A stretch of 64,000 bases of DNA. It comes from an uncultured Ignavibacteria bacterium (GTDB lineage Bacteria; Bacteroidota; Ignavibacteria; Kapaibacteriales; Kapaibacteriaceae). The notes under the pieces are model-generated. The model saw nothing but the letters and a program-made list of their open reading frames with translations, was not told the DNA's origin and searched no databases. The DNA lies in assembly GCA_903939735.1 (NCBI GenBank), contig CAJAIA010000012.1, forward strand, positions 1-64,000, read 5' to 3'. Of the stretch, positions 45,139 through 55,090 are shown in pieces; the first letter of the stretch is position 1, and every line of letters starts with the position of its first letter. A program made the position numbers and the translations under genes.

Positions 45139-46491
45139 ATGACCGGTGTCCGTCATCTTTTCCTCGCACTGTCAGTCCTCGGCACACTGCACGTTGGCGT
45201 TGCCCAGGAGCGTGGAGCGCAGCGTCTAACGCTGAAGGAGTGCATTCGGATCGGGATCGACAACAGCTTCGATCTCAAGGAAACCTATGCTTCCTCACGT
45301 GCTGCAGGAGCTGGGCTCACGCAGGCATTTGGAGCCTATCTGCCATCAGCTGACATTTCGGCCAACTACTCTCGACAGCTGACGAATCTGCGAGAGCAGT
45401 TCTCGATCGTCAACGGTGTTCCAATTGTGGGTCAGCCCCTTCCCAACACCTACGGCTTGAATGGTCAGATGAATCTGACACTGTTCAACGGATTTCAGCG
45501 TGAGTCGCAGTATGATGCTGCGCAGAGCTCGGTGGAAGCTGCATCGGAGGACATTCGCACAAGTCGCCTTTCGATTGCGTTCAATGTTACACGGAACTAT
45601 ATCGATGTGCTCCGCCGACAGCAGATCCTCTCGGCTCGCGAAGAAAATCTTGCGCTGAGTAAGGCAACCTTCGAACGCATTGTTGCGCTCAAGGAGGCAG
45701 GTCGATCAACGATCCAGCAAGTGATGTCGCAAGAGACGGAACTAGCCAATCAAGAAGTATCGGTGGTGACTGCGCAGAACGACCTGGATGTCGCGAAGGC
45801 CACACTCCTTGCCTCAATGAGTGTCAATCCAAGTCAGTCGATTGAAATCGATCCGTCATCCCTCCTTGGCGATGTAACGGCATCGACCGTTACGACGTTT
45901 CGGGGTCGCGTCGGACCTGAGCCTGTGGCGATTCAGCGCGCCTTTGCAACACGCCCCGATATTATGTCGACGCAGATGCGAGTCGATGTTGCAAAGTCTG
46001 GAATCACAACTGCCGAGTCTGGCTACTGGCCTACACTGACAGCTGTTGGCGGCTATACGTGGCGCAACTTTACCATTGCCGACTTCGACCGTCAAGGTCA
46101 GGTGTACGTCGGACTCAACGTGCGCGTCCCTGTGTTTGATCAGTTCACGACCAACGCAAACATCGAAAACGCAAACCTCTCGCTCACACGTCAGCAGATG
46201 GCACTTGCACGCTTACAGAATGACGTACGCACAAATATTCGAAGCGCGTTTCTGCAGCTCGGCGCTGCTGAAAAAGGTCTCGACATTACCGAGCGTGCGC
46301 TACGTGCAGCACTTACGAACTTCAATGCCGTGCAAGAGCGTTTCAGCGTTGGATCGGCAACGCTCCTTGATGTTCAAACGGCGAACAATCAACTCATCAC
46401 TGCCCGTGTCAATCGTGTTACCGCAGTCTATGCCTACCATGACGCGGCGACCTTCGTTGAATTCACTATCGGCACTTACGGAGATCAGTAA
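45139..46491 (+). CDS. TolC-family outer membrane efflux protein
   Basis: Protein of 450 residues from the ATG at 45139, opening a signal peptide (MTGVRHLFLALSVLGTLHVGVAQ). The OEP pattern follows: LTLKECIRIGIDNSFDLKET, long coiled helices, then SIAFNVTRNYIDVLRRQQIL, repeated after the middle with DVRTNIRSAFLQLGAAEKGL. This is the duplicated alpha-barrel/beta-barrel structure of TolC channels. It heads a five-gene operon with an adaptor, an ATPase and two permeases, so it is likely the exit duct of a MacAB-type exporter. Confidence 0.9.
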   Translation: MTGVRHLFLALSVLGTLHVGVAQERGAQRLTLKECIRIGIDNSFDLKETYASSRAAGAGLTQAFGAYLPSADISANYSRQLTNLREQFSIVNGVPIVGQPLPNTYGLNGQMNLTLFNGFQRESQYDAAQSSVEAASEDIRTSRLSIAFNVTRNYIDVLRRQQILSAREENLALSKATFERIVALKEAGRSTIQQVMSQETELANQEVSVVTAQNDLDVAKATLLASMSVNPSQSIEIDPSSLLGDVTASTVTTFRGRVGPEPVAIQRAFATRPDIMSTQMRVDVAKSGITTAESGYWPTLTAVGGYTWRNFTIADFDRQGQVYVGLNVRVPVFDQFTTNANIENANLSLTRQQMALARLQNDVRTNIRSAFLQLGAAEKGLDITERALRAALTNFNAVQERFSVGSATLLDVQTANNQLITARVNRVTAVYAYHDAATFVEFTIGTYGDQ

Positions 46492-46493
46492 GT

Positions 46494-47786
46494 ATGGCAA
46501 AGAAGCGCTCCCGGAAGGGACTCATCATTACTCTTGTTGTTGTGGCACTGCTGATAGCAGGCACTGTGGTGATCATTCTCCGCTCTGGCGACGAAGGACC
46601 GGTCCTCGTCAGTGTTGAGCCAACAGCTACACGGACAATTACACAAACTGTCAGTGCTATTGGCAAGCTTCAGCCGGAGCACATGGTGAAGATCTCCTCT
46701 GAGGCCAGCGGTGAGATCATCTACCTCGGCGCCAAGGACGGCGACATGGTCAAAGAAGGGCAACTCCTTGTCCGCATTCGTCCCGACATCCTCGAGTCGC
46801 AGCTTGCACAAACCCGTGCTGCTACCGATGGCGCGCGCATGGAGATCACCATTGCGAAGGCAGAGCTTGATCGCTCAGAAGCCGACCTCAAACGTGTGAC
46901 CGAGCTCTACAAAAAGGAGTTCGCGTCGAAGGAAGAATTCGATCGCGCTAAGGCATCATATGAATCGGCGGCAGGTCGCTATGCGCAGTCACGGTCGGAA
47001 TATCAACGCTCGCAAGGTGCACTGCAACAGACACAGGCGTCAGCAAGCCGCACGATGATCTATGCACCAATGAGCGGCACAGTGACGTACCTAGGCGTAG
47101 AGACAGGCGAGAAGGTTGTGGGCGTAGCCCAGATGCAGGGCACCGAGATGATGCGCATCGCCAACCTTGATACGATGAATGCATGGGTTGACGTGGATGA
47201 AAACGACGTCGCGCTGATCGGCATCGGGGACACAGCACGCGTGCGTGTTGATGGTCTGCCAAACACAACACTGCGCGGCGTTGTCTACGAGATCTCCCAT
47301 TCGGCAACAGTTAGCGCGGCAGGGACACAAGAAGAAGTGGTGAACTTCCAGGTCCGCATTCGCTTAGTCGATCGCGATGCGCGTATGCGCCCTGGCATGT
47401 CTTGCAACGTGGATATCGAAACAGAGACAAAGTCTGATGTGCTCAGTGTGCCGATCCAATCGGTTACCGTGCGTCAGGATGCAAATGGAGGAAAGACCGA
47501 GGAAGATCCTCAGGTTCAGCAAAAGAAACCTTCATCAATGGAAGCCAAGCGTCCCGAGAGCATCGTATGGGTGTATTCAGGCGCAACAGTCACATCGCGT
47601 GCTGTGAAGACAGGCATCAGCGATCAAGGATACATTGAGATTCTGAGCGGACTCAAGCCCGGCGAGCAAGTGGTGTCGAGCCCGTACCAGGCTATCAGTA
47701 AGCTGCTTACCAATGGCGCGCCTGTCCGCGTCGAAGATCCATCAGCACGGAAGGAACGATTCCGTCAACTTCGCCAGCAGCAATGA
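46494..47786 (+). CDS. MacA-like periplasmic adaptor (membrane fusion protein)
   Basis: Protein of 430 residues. N-terminal anchor [21 protein letters not shown] after a basic KKRSRK. First lipoyl half [20 protein letters not shown], coiled-coil hairpin about 100-180, second half [21 protein letters not shown] beta-barrel and a membrane-proximal domain ([20 protein letters not shown]) follow. A Lys/Gln/Ser-rich insert lies around 330-360. It starts 2 nt after the TolC stop and overlaps the ATPase gene by 4 nt. Confidence 0.9.
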   Translation: MAKKRSRKGLIITLVVVALLIAGTVVIILRSGDEGPVLVSVEPTATRTITQTVSAIGKLQPEHMVKISSEASGEIIYLGAKDGDMVKEGQLLVRIRPDILESQLAQTRAATDGARMEITIAKAELDRSEADLKRVTELYKKEFASKEEFDRAKASYESAAGRYAQSRSEYQRSQGALQQTQASASRTMIYAPMSGTVTYLGVETGEKVVGVAQMQGTEMMRIANLDTMNAWVDVDENDVALIGIGDTARVRVDGLPNTTLRGVVYEISHSATVSAAGTQEEVVNFQVRIRLVDRDARMRPGMSCNVDIETETKSDVLSVPIQSVTVRQDANGGKTEEDPQVQQKKPSSMEAKRPESIVWVYSGATVTSRAVKTGISDQGYIEILSGLKPGEQVVSSPYQAISKLLTNGAPVRVEDPSARKERFRQLRQQQ

Positions 47787-48487
47787 GTCAGCCAATCATC
47801 GAAATCGCGAACCTCGTCAAGAGGTATGAGATGGGCGACGAGGAAGTGTTTGCACTTCAGGGCGTCACGCTCACCATTGGTCGCAATGAGTACGTCGCAC
47901 TGATGGGTCCGTCCGGCTCCGGTAAGTCGACCCTCATGAACATGCTGGGATGTCTCGACACTCCAACGTCGGGCTCCTATCTGTTCACCGGGGAGAACGT
48001 CAGCGATATGGACGATGATGATCTTGCCGAGATTCGGAATCGTGAGATTGGCTTTGTGTTCCAGACCTTCAACCTGTTGCCACGCGCTACCGCGTTGCAG
48101 AACGTTGAGCTTCCTCTTGTCTACTCCGGTATGGCACGAGAGCAGCGGATGCAACGTGCAACAGAGGCACTCACGCGAGTGGGCTTGGCCGACCGCATGG
48201 ATCATAAGCCGAATGAACTCTCAGGTGGACAACGTCAACGTGTTGCTATCGCTCGCGCACTGGTAACGTCGCCAAGCATCATCCTCGCGGATGAACCAAC
48301 AGGTAATCTCGACAGTAAGACCGGACAAGATATCATGCGACTGTTTGGCGAGCTCTGGCGAGGCGGCAATACAGTGATTCTTGTGACTCACGAAGAGGAT
48401 ATCGCACGCCATGCACGACGTATCATTCGTCTGCGCGATGGTCGTATTGAATCCGATGAGGTAAACCCCCATGCTCCGTTGGCCTGA
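47783..48487 (+). CDS. MacB/LolD-type ABC transporter ATPase
   Basis: Protein of 234 residues. Walker [10 protein letters not shown] (42-50), Q-loop [20 protein letters not shown], signature [15 protein letters not shown] (from about 145), Walker B with [15 protein letters not shown] (about 167-180) and the His switch in [11 protein letters not shown]. The GNLDS and NVELPL motifs are typical of the MacB/LolD/FtsE group. The ATPase is a separate chain here, unlike fused MacB. It is translationally coupled at both ends. Confidence 0.94.
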   Translation: MSQPIIEIANLVKRYEMGDEEVFALQGVTLTIGRNEYVALMGPSGSGKSTLMNMLGCLDTPTSGSYLFTGENVSDMDDDDLAEIRNREIGFVFQTFNLLPRATALQNVELPLVYSGMAREQRMQRATEALTRVGLADRMDHKPNELSGGQRQRVAIARALVTSPSIILADEPTGNLDSKTGQDIMRLFGELWRGGNTVILVTHEEDIARHARRIIRLRDGRIESDEVNPHAPLA

Positions 48488-49730
48488 ACTCCAGGAGTCA
48501 TTCCGCATAGCGACGTCGTCGCTTCGCGTGAACCTCCTTCGCTCGATTCTCACGACAGCTGGCGTTGTGGTGGGAGTGGTGCTCGTGGTGCTCATGGGAT
48601 GGACAATCAATGGTCTTGATGCCGTGTGGGAGCAAACGATCTCCATCATTGGCAAGGACATGATGTACATCGACAAGTGGAACTGGGCAGGGGGCGGCAA
48701 CTGGCGCAAAATGGAAGCACGCTCGAACATCACACTTGATCAAGCACTGCAATTACAGCAACGCATGGAGTCGGCCGAAGAAATCATCCCTCTCATTCGT
48801 AAATGGGGCGGATCGGTATCGCTCGGAAACACCAGCATTCGATGCTCCGTTACTGGCACAACGGCTGCCTATGGTAACACTGCCGCAGGGACGGCCGCAG
48901 CTGGACGCTTCTTCAACGATGTTGAAGAGCAGAGCGCGGATAACGTTGTGGTCATCGGCTACAACGTCAACAAGAACTTGTTCCCTACATCATCAGCCGT
49001 CGGACAGTATATCAAGATCGCTGGCATTCCCTATCGTGTTGTTGGTGTGATTGAGAAACGAGGTTTTCTCTTCATGGACTTCGTCGACAACGAAGTGTTC
49101 ATCCCGCTGCACGCATTTCGCGGTGCGTATGGATTTGTTGGACGGAGCTTCTCGGTAGGCATCAAGACTGGCAGCGAGCGCTTGCTCGACATCGTGCGCG
49201 ATGAAGCAACGGGCCACATGCGATCGATTCGCAACGTATCGCCACTCGATGAAAGTGACTTCTCGATCAATGAAATGAAAGCCTTTGATCAACAGGCCAA
49301 GAATATCCGTGTAGGAATCTGGGTTGTTGGTATGGGGCTCACAATTCTTGCGTTCATCGTAGGATCAATCGGCATCATGAACATCATGTATGTGTCGGTT
49401 ACCGAGCGCACGAAAGAGATTGGCGTGCGAAAGGCAATCGGTGCGCGCCGTTCGTCAATCCTGCTTCAGTTCTTGATTGAATCAGCCTTGCTCTGTGTAA
49501 CAGGCGCTGTGATTGCCTTCCCTATTGCACAGGTGCTGGTAGGCTCAGCCCGATTCCTCGCTGTATCGGTGTTTGAGCTCGACTGGATCTCGGTGGTAAG
49601 TCCGCTGATACCGCTCGATCTTCTGGGTATCGCCGTAGGCGTATCGATCCTCGTTGGACTCCTGGCTGGTTTGTTGCCAGCTATCAAGGCATCGGCACTT
49701 GATCCTGTGGAGGCACTGCGCGCAGAATGA
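48471..49730 (+). CDS. MacB/FtsX-type ABC permease, first of two
   Basis: Protein of 419 residues with the MacB topology: TM1 near 25-45 ([20 protein letters not shown]), a large periplasmic domain, then three C-terminal TM helices. The conserved FtsX segment is [20 protein letters not shown] followed by [20 protein letters not shown]. It overlaps the ATPase gene by 17 nt and the second permease by 4 nt. It probably forms a heterodimer with the next gene product to drive mechanotransmission across the periplasm. Confidence 0.92.
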   Translation: MLRWPELQESFRIATSSLRVNLLRSILTTAGVVVGVVLVVLMGWTINGLDAVWEQTISIIGKDMMYIDKWNWAGGGNWRKMEARSNITLDQALQLQQRMESAEEIIPLIRKWGGSVSLGNTSIRCSVTGTTAAYGNTAAGTAAAGRFFNDVEEQSADNVVVIGYNVNKNLFPTSSAVGQYIKIAGIPYRVVGVIEKRGFLFMDFVDNEVFIPLHAFRGAYGFVGRSFSVGIKTGSERLLDIVRDEATGHMRSIRNVSPLDESDFSINEMKAFDQQAKNIRVGIWVVGMGLTILAFIVGSIGIMNIMYVSVTERTKEIGVRKAIGARRSSILLQFLIESALLCVTGAVIAFPIAQVLVGSARFLAVSVFELDWISVVSPLIPLDLLGIAVGVSILVGLLAGLLPAIKASALDPVEALRAE

Positions 49731-50971
49731 ACGCTCTTGAGTCCATATCCATCGCTATCGATGCCGTACGCTCGCAAAAGCTCCGGTCGAGTCTCACCCT
49801 GCTTAGTATCGGCATAGGCGTGTTTGCGATCATTGCTTCAACGTCCATCATGAGCACACTGCAGCAAGCAGTAAACGGACAGCTTGCCGACCTCGGCGAG
49901 AACTCGATCTTGATTCAGCGAACACCAACGATCAACTTCGGAACGAACTGGGCGAAGATGCGCAAGCGCAAGAACATCACCTATGCACAGGCGCAGCAGT
50001 TTCGTGATCGCATGACTACCACACAGCTGATTTCCATCAGCAACGAATCACCTGCATATACGATTAAGGCTGGACTCGAATCGACGAATCCTGATGTTTC
50101 ACTGATCGGTATCGACGATCAGTACTTTGCCGTCAACGCGATCACGATCGGAGAAGGTCGGTCCTTCATCGAATCGGAAGTCATCTTGAATCGCCGTGCA
50201 GCCATTATCGGAACAGACGTGGTAAAAGCACTCTTCGGACAAGGCAGTGCTCTCGGGAAGACGATTACGATCAAGAACCAAGAGTTCGACGTCATCGGCA
50301 TTCTTGAATCCCGCGGTGGTGTGCTCGGCCAGAGTCAGGATAATCGTGTGCTCATCCCCATTACGGTGTTCAATCGCTACTACACCTCCGAGTGGGATGC
50401 CAGCGTTGACATCTCAGTCAAGGCCGAATCGAAGCTTACGCTTGAGTCGACATTTGATGAGGCTGTTGGTGTGATGCGTGCATTGCGCTCCGTCAAGCCG
50501 TGGGATGAGAACAACTTTGAGATCGATACGAATGATGCGATTACCGGACAGTTCAGTGGATTTTCGTCTGCGCTGTTGATCGTTGCGTGGATTAGTGGTC
50601 TCGGCGCTCTCGTTGCAGCAGGTATTGGCATCATGAACATGATGCTCGTCAGCGTCCGCGAGCGCACGCGCGAGATCGGTGTCCGCAAAGCACTCGGAGC
50701 ACGCAAGCGCTGGATCGTGCGGCAATTCCTAATCGAGAGCATCACCTTGTGTCAGCTAGGTGGTCTTACCGGTATGATCGGTGGTTTGGGATCATCGTGG
50801 GCCGTCACGGAGATACTCCGCGGCACGATGCCGTCGCTGTCCTACGTGATGCCATGGGGCACGGTTGTGTTCAGCATTGTGATCTGCACGGTGATTGGGA
50901 TCGGCTTCGGACTCTACCCCGCGTGGCGAGCCGCAACGCTCGACCCAATTGAAGCATTACGCTACGAATAA
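49727..50971 (+). CDS. MacB/FtsX-type ABC permease, second of two
   Basis: Protein of 414 residues, paralogous to the preceding permease (IGIMNMMLVSVRERTREIGV then RKALGARKRWIVRQFLIESI). It has the same one-plus-three TM layout and ends in LDPIEALRYE, the usual MacB tail. The periplasmic domains of the two permeases differ clearly, which suggests a heterodimeric transporter. Last gene of the exporter operon. Confidence 0.92.
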   Translation: MNALESISIAIDAVRSQKLRSSLTLLSIGIGVFAIIASTSIMSTLQQAVNGQLADLGENSILIQRTPTINFGTNWAKMRKRKNITYAQAQQFRDRMTTTQLISISNESPAYTIKAGLESTNPDVSLIGIDDQYFAVNAITIGEGRSFIESEVILNRRAAIIGTDVVKALFGQGSALGKTITIKNQEFDVIGILESRGGVLGQSQDNRVLIPITVFNRYYTSEWDASVDISVKAESKLTLESTFDEAVGVMRALRSVKPWDENNFEIDTNDAITGQFSGFSSALLIVAWISGLGALVAAGIGIMNMMLVSVRERTREIGVRKALGARKRWIVRQFLIESITLCQLGGLTGMIGGLGSSWAVTEILRGTMPSLSYVMPWGTVVFSIVICTVIGIGFGLYPAWRAATLDPIEALRYE

Positions 50972-50994
50972 ACCGTCTATTGCCAGAGCCGTCG

Positions 50995-51002
50995 TAACTT
51001 GT
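50995..51002 (+). promoter_or_regulatory. Possible -7 element of mgtE (TAACTTGT)
   Basis: TAACTTGT resembles TAnnTTTG and ends 4 nt before the mgtE ATG. The leader would be too short for an Mg2+ riboswitch, and none is seen. Confidence 0.28.
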
Positions 51003-51006
51003 CCGC

Positions 51007-52386
51007 ATGTACGGCCGCCTCATCGCACCAGAGATCGAGGAACTCATTGCGGCACGCGACTTTGCGACTATTCGCGATGTCGTTCTGGATTGGGAACCTG
51101 TTGAACTCGCAGACTTACTCGCAGATCTCCGTGAGGAGAGCCGCGTCGTTGTGTTCCGTCTGCTCCCCAAGGATATCGCTGCTGAGTCGTTCTCCTATTG
51201 TGAGTTCGACACGCAACAAGAGCTGCTCCACGAAATGGCCCGCGAAGAAGTTGGCGCGCTGCTCAACGATATGTCTCCGGACGACCGTACGCAGCTGTTC
51301 GAAGATCTTCCTGGCAACGTCGTATCGGAGCTCATTAACTCGCTCAGCGCCGAAGAACGCAGCATTGCTCTAGCCCTGCTCAATTGGCCGGAAGATTCCG
51401 TCGGACGTCTCATGACGCCCGACTATGTGATCATCAAGAAGCATTGGTCTGTCCAACAAGCACTCGATCACATTCGCAACTACGGCAAAGACTCGGAAAC
51501 ACTGAACTATCTGTACGTCACCGAGCATGGCACGCTGATCGACGACATTCACATTCGTGAAGTCCTCCTAGCGAGTCCTGATACCCGCATACGCGATATC
51601 ATGGATGAAAAGGTTGAGTCGCTCCTAGCAACTGACGATCAGGAAACAGCGGTTCTTGCCTTTAAGCGTCTGGACCGCTTTGCGCTACCTGTTGTTGACA
51701 TCGACAACAAGCTGTTAGGCATCATCACGCTCGACGACGTACTTGACGTTGCTGAAGAACAAGCCACTGAAGAAATGCAGCGATTCGGTGCTGTTGAAGT
51801 ACTTGATGAGCCATACATCGATGTGCCGCTGTTCGAACTCGTACGTAAGCGCGCAACATGGCTCGTTGTGCTCTTCCTTGGTGGGTTCCTCACGGCAACA
51901 GCGATGTCCGCGTTTTCATCGACGATCGACACGGCAGTCATTCTCGCGCTCTTCCTTCCGCTGATTATCTCGTCGGGAGGTAACTCCGGATCACAGGCCG
52001 CAACGCTTATCGTGCGTGCACTCGCACTCGGCGAGGTAACACTTAGCGATTGGTGGAAGATCATGCGTCGCGAGATCGCTGTAGGATTTATCCTCGGCTT
52101 GGTGCTGGGAATCCTCGGCTTTGCGCGCATCGTTATCGGACATGGTCTCGACGGAACGTTTCATCCGGAGTCAACATGGATCGTTGCAACGGTGATCGGT
52201 TTGTCGCTCATCGGCATCGTGATGGCCGGAACCATTGCTGGTTCAATGTTGCCATTGCTGATGAAACGTCTGGGATTTGATCCAGCTGCATCAAGCGCAC
52301 CATTCGTCGCAACGTTTAGCGACGTGACAGGCATCGTGATCTACTTTACGATCGCAACACTTTTACTGCGTGGTATCCTGCTCTAA
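51007..52386 (+). CDS. mgtE: Magnesium transporter MgtE
   Basis: Protein of 459 residues, the standard MgtE length. The cytosolic N domain (LADLLADLREESRVVVFRLL and later DMSPDDRTQLFEDLPGN) is followed by two CBS domains (GRLMTPDYVII, then LPVVDIDNKLLGIITLDDVL). The pore domain has five TM helices with RATWLVVLFLGGFLTATAMS and the conserved PLIISSGGNSGSQAATLIVR. Mg2+ binding in the cytosolic domains closes the gate in characterised homologues. The 3' end overlaps the convergent membrane protein gene by 41 nt. Confidence 0.95.
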   Translation: MYGRLIAPEIEELIAARDFATIRDVVLDWEPVELADLLADLREESRVVVFRLLPKDIAAESFSYCEFDTQQELLHEMAREEVGALLNDMSPDDRTQLFEDLPGNVVSELINSLSAEERSIALALLNWPEDSVGRLMTPDYVIIKKHWSVQQALDHIRNYGKDSETLNYLYVTEHGTLIDDIHIREVLLASPDTRIRDIMDEKVESLLATDDQETAVLAFKRLDRFALPVVDIDNKLLGIITLDDVLDVAEEQATEEMQRFGAVEVLDEPYIDVPLFELVRKRATWLVVLFLGGFLTATAMSAFSSTIDTAVILALFLPLIISSGGNSGSQAATLIVRALALGEVTLSDWWKIMRREIAVGFILGLVLGILGFARIVIGHGLDGTFHPESTWIVATVIGLSLIGIVMAGTIAGSMLPLLMKRLGFDPAASSAPFVATFSDVTGIVIYFTIATLLLRGILL

Positions 52387-52951
52387 CCAAGAACTCAAGA
52401 CTGCTAGCCACGACGAGAAGCGGCAGAACCGATGCGACCATCATCAAGCTATTGTCATCAGGCACAGGTGCATTCATCCTGAGGATGGCGAAGCCAACCG
52501 ATCCGGCAACGGCAAGTGAGAGCAGCGCTGGAACAACAATCAAGGGTGTCCACCCTGGACGTATTGCCGCGAGCACGCCCGGCACAAACAACGCAGGTCC
52601 GGCAGTAAGCCATAAGGCAATCAGCGAAAGATTCTGTTGAAGGGGCTGATGATGCGGTCCCCAGATGAGCGGAACCCATTGCAACAAGCTCCAAACGCCC
52701 CCTGCCAGAAACGTGAACGTCACAGCCCACTGGGCGATACGTCCGCCGCGTGATTCTGTGCGAGCAAGTGCTGCGTAGCCGAACAGGAACATGATCACGC
52801 CATACGCAATCGTGTAGAGACCATACTCACTGGTGAAGAGCATGGCAATGGCATAGAGCGTAATCGTCGCCCCAATGCGCAGAGCTTGCGGTCCAACGCG
52901 ACGTGTATACTCACGTGCGCGATCGAGGTCGGGACGATCCGTTTGCACCAT
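52346..52951 (-). CDS. Membrane protein cotranscribed with feoAB
   Basis: Protein of 201 residues with about six hydrophobic helices (for example ITLYAIAMLFTSEYGLYTIA, GWTPLIVVPALLSLAVAGSV, VASVLPLLVVASSLEFLVRA). No family recognised; it is not FeoC-like, since FeoC is a small winged-helix protein. It starts 9 nt after the feoB stop and has a perfect AGGAGG Shine-Dalgarno that overlaps that stop codon. Its 3' end overlaps mgtE tail to tail. A role in iron uptake is inferred from context only. Confidence 0.7.
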   Translation of the reverse strand: MVQTDRPDLDRAREYTRRVGPQALRIGATITLYAIAMLFTSEYGLYTIAYGVIMFLFGYAALARTESRGGRIAQWAVTFTFLAGGVWSLLQWVPLIWGPHHQPLQQNLSLIALWLTAGPALFVPGVLAAIRPGWTPLIVVPALLSLAVAGSVGFAILRMNAPVPDDNSLMMVASVLPLLVVASSLEFLVRAGYHAVKVLRS

Positions 52952-52956
52952 GTGTG

Positions 52957-52962
52957 CCTCCT
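52957..52962 (-). promoter_or_regulatory. Strong Shine-Dalgarno overlapping the feoB stop
   Basis: The minus strand reads AGGAGG, 5 nt before the ATG at 52951, and overlaps the TAG stop of feoB (52961-52963). This supports cotranslation of the membrane protein with FeoB. Confidence 0.7.
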
Positions 52963-54799
52963 AGAACACGTTGTACACAATCAGCGATGCAACGTAGGCC
53001 ATAGCGAACGTGATTCCAAACGCAAGCGTTGGCCATTTCCATGAACCCGTTTCGCGCTTCATGATTGCCATCGTACTAATGCACTGAAGTGCAAACACGT
53101 AGAAGGCAAGAATCGACAATCCTGTGCGCAAGGGAATCCGCTCCTGCAACACGTCGCGCAAGGGAGCATCAGACTCTGCAACATCTGCTGCATAGATCTG
53201 CCCCATCGCACTCACAAAGGTTTCACGGGCCGCGTACGAACTCAATACGCCGAGTGTGATGCGCCAGTCAAATCCAAGCGGTGCGAAGATCGGTTGAATC
53301 GTCCGACCCAGGTCTGCCGCATACGAGTTGTCGAGTTGGTATTGCTGCTGTTGCAGCTCTGTCATTGATGGGTCTGGTTGCGTGCGCGGTAGCTCGGTGA
53401 GAATCCACAACGCAACAGAGAATGCAAGGATCACTGTACCTGCCGTCGTCACGAAGTCGCGTGTGCGATGAACCATCGTAACGCCAATACTGCGAAGCGA
53501 GGGCATGCGATACGGAGGGAATTCAATCATGAACGGCACAACAGCACCGCGGAACATCGTGCGCTTAAGCACGAGTGCAACAAGCAGACCACTGAGCGCG
53601 CCCAGCACATAGAGTCCGACCATCACCGCTGCCTGTAGCGAGAAGCCCCCTGCAATCGTGATTGCCGGCACTACCGAGCTAATCAGCAATGTATACACAG
53701 GTAGTCGCGCAGAGCATGTCATCAGCGGCGTTGCCATGATGGTTGCCATGCGATCCCGGTACGACGGAATAATCCGCGCCGACATGATGCCGGGGATTGC
53801 GCATGCGAAGGATCCAAGCAGTGGAATGAAGGAGCGCCCTTGCAAACCGAACACACCCATGGCACGATCCACCAGAAACGCAGCTCGCGCAAGGTAGCCG
53901 CACTCTTCAAGGATTGTGACAAGCACATTGAGAATAATGATCTGCGGCAGGAAGACGAGGATCGATCCAACCCCTCCGATGAGCCCCCTGACCACGAACG
54001 AGCGCAGGAGATCATTGCTGATCAACTGCGCAGCAACATCGGAGATCATTGCCGTGAAGACATCGATACCATCCATGAGTGGCTGTGCCCATGAGAAGAT
54101 CGACTGGAAGAACAGCGTCATTACGATGAGGAAGACGAGTGCACCACCCACGGGATGCAACATCACGCGGTCGAGCAACTTGGTTGTTGTGTCTTCCCGA
54201 CCACGCACAACAACCTCGTCGAGTACGCCACGAGCCCATGCTGAGCGTTCTTCAACCGATGCTATTCCTACCTCGATGAGTTTCGGCAGTGTTGCAGCGT
54301 TCGACCACAGCGCGTCGCGTAGTTCGCCTAGACCAAGGCCTTTCGATCCCACGACGGGCATAACCGGTACGCCCAAGCGGTGATGCAAGGTGATGTCGTC
54401 GAACACACCGCCACGCGCCTTCACAGCATCAACCATCGTTGCCACGACTACCATTGGCAATCCAAGCGTCGAGAGTTCCGCGAACAACGCAAAGCACTTC
54501 GACGGATGGTCGGCACTCAACACATGCACAATCACATCTGGACGTGGGATTGATGGGTGCACACCGCGCAGCACATCAATCGTGAGTTGTTCGTCCTCCG
54601 ATGCGGCCGACATACCATAGATGCCCGGCAGGTCAATCACCGTGAGTTCGTCACCGTCCTTGCGTAACGTCCCAAGCATTGGCTCGACGGTAACACCGGG
54701 AAAATTCCCAACGCGTTGCTGGAGTCCGGTGAGTTCGTTGAACAGCGTTGATTTGCCAACATTCGGCACGCCAACGACAGCGATGGTTCGTGTGGCCAT
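52961..54799 (-). CDS. feoB: Ferrous iron transporter FeoB
   Basis: Protein of 612 residues. The N-terminal G domain has G1 GVPNVGKST (10-18), FPGVTVEP (33-40) and G3 DLPGIYG (56-62), with a guanine-specificity candidate TMVDAVKARGG. The membrane part has two Gate motifs (VFLPQIIILNVLVTILEECG and a second with FVTTAGTVILAFSVALWIL). Conserved IPLLGSFACAIPGIMSAR and SYAARETFVSAMGQIYA are present. It is shorter than E. coli FeoB (773), mainly in the loops and C-terminus. It imports Fe2+ across the inner membrane. It overlaps feoA by one base. Confidence 0.95.
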   Translation of the reverse strand: MATRTIAVVGVPNVGKSTLFNELTGLQQRVGNFPGVTVEPMLGTLRKDGDELTVIDLPGIYGMSAASEDEQLTIDVLRGVHPSIPRPDVIVHVLSADHPSKCFALFAELSTLGLPMVVVATMVDAVKARGGVFDDITLHHRLGVPVMPVVGSKGLGLGELRDALWSNAATLPKLIEVGIASVEERSAWARGVLDEVVVRGREDTTTKLLDRVMLHPVGGALVFLIVMTLFFQSIFSWAQPLMDGIDVFTAMISDVAAQLISNDLLRSFVVRGLIGGVGSILVFLPQIIILNVLVTILEECGYLARAAFLVDRAMGVFGLQGRSFIPLLGSFACAIPGIMSARIIPSYRDRMATIMATPLMTCSARLPVYTLLISSVVPAITIAGGFSLQAAVMVGLYVLGALSGLLVALVLKRTMFRGAVVPFMIEFPPYRMPSLRSIGVTMVHRTRDFVTTAGTVILAFSVALWILTELPRTQPDPSMTELQQQQYQLDNSYAADLGRTIQPIFAPLGFDWRITLGVLSSYAARETFVSAMGQIYAADVAESDAPLRDVLQERIPLRTGLSILAFYVFALQCISTMAIMKRETGSWKWPTLAFGITFAMAYVASLIVYNVF

Positions 54800-55026
54800 T
54801 ATACGTCCACGTAAATGCGAAGCTCCCGCGTTGGGCGGACGCCCAATCGAGCAACATCGAGTGCCAATTCAAGGGGGCCACCAAATGGCGCTTTGCGCAC
54901 AATCGTGCACCACACACCGGGCACTAAGCCTAGCTGCATAACACGCTGCGTATGCCGCTCATCACCCTCCAGGGAGATGATACGGCAACGGGTGCCGGCT
55001 GGGAGATGTTGAAGGAGCTGCGACAT
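54799..55026 (-). CDS. feoA: Ferrous iron transport protein FeoA
   Basis: Protein of 75 residues with the SH3-like FeoA fold: RIISLEGDERHTQRVMQLGL, VPGVWCTIVRKAPFGGPLEL, and a C-terminal strand TRELRIYVDV. It works with FeoB. It is the first gene of the feoA-feoB-membrane protein operon. A TATTTTTG promoter element and an overlapping palindrome lie directly upstream, so iron- or oxygen-dependent repression is likely. Confidence 0.93.
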   Translation of the reverse strand: MSQLLQHLPAGTRCRIISLEGDERHTQRVMQLGLVPGVWCTIVRKAPFGGPLELALDVARLGVRPTRELRIYVDV

Positions 55027-55030
55027 GTTA

Positions 55031-55051
55031 TTTGGATTTAGTCCAAAAATA
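55031..55051 (-). promoter_or_regulatory. feoA promoter with overlapping palindromic operator candidate
   Basis: A perfect palindrome TTTGGA-TTTAG-TCCAAA (55031-55047) overlaps the minus-strand -7 element TATTTTTG (55044-55051). A repressor here would cover the -7 box and start site. The layout resembles DtxR/MntR/Fur-type metal operators, though the exact bases match none of their consensus sequences perfectly. Confidence 0.6.
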
Positions 55052-55090
55052 CAGAATTGTACTTCGCGGATACTTTTTACAATTTGTAGA

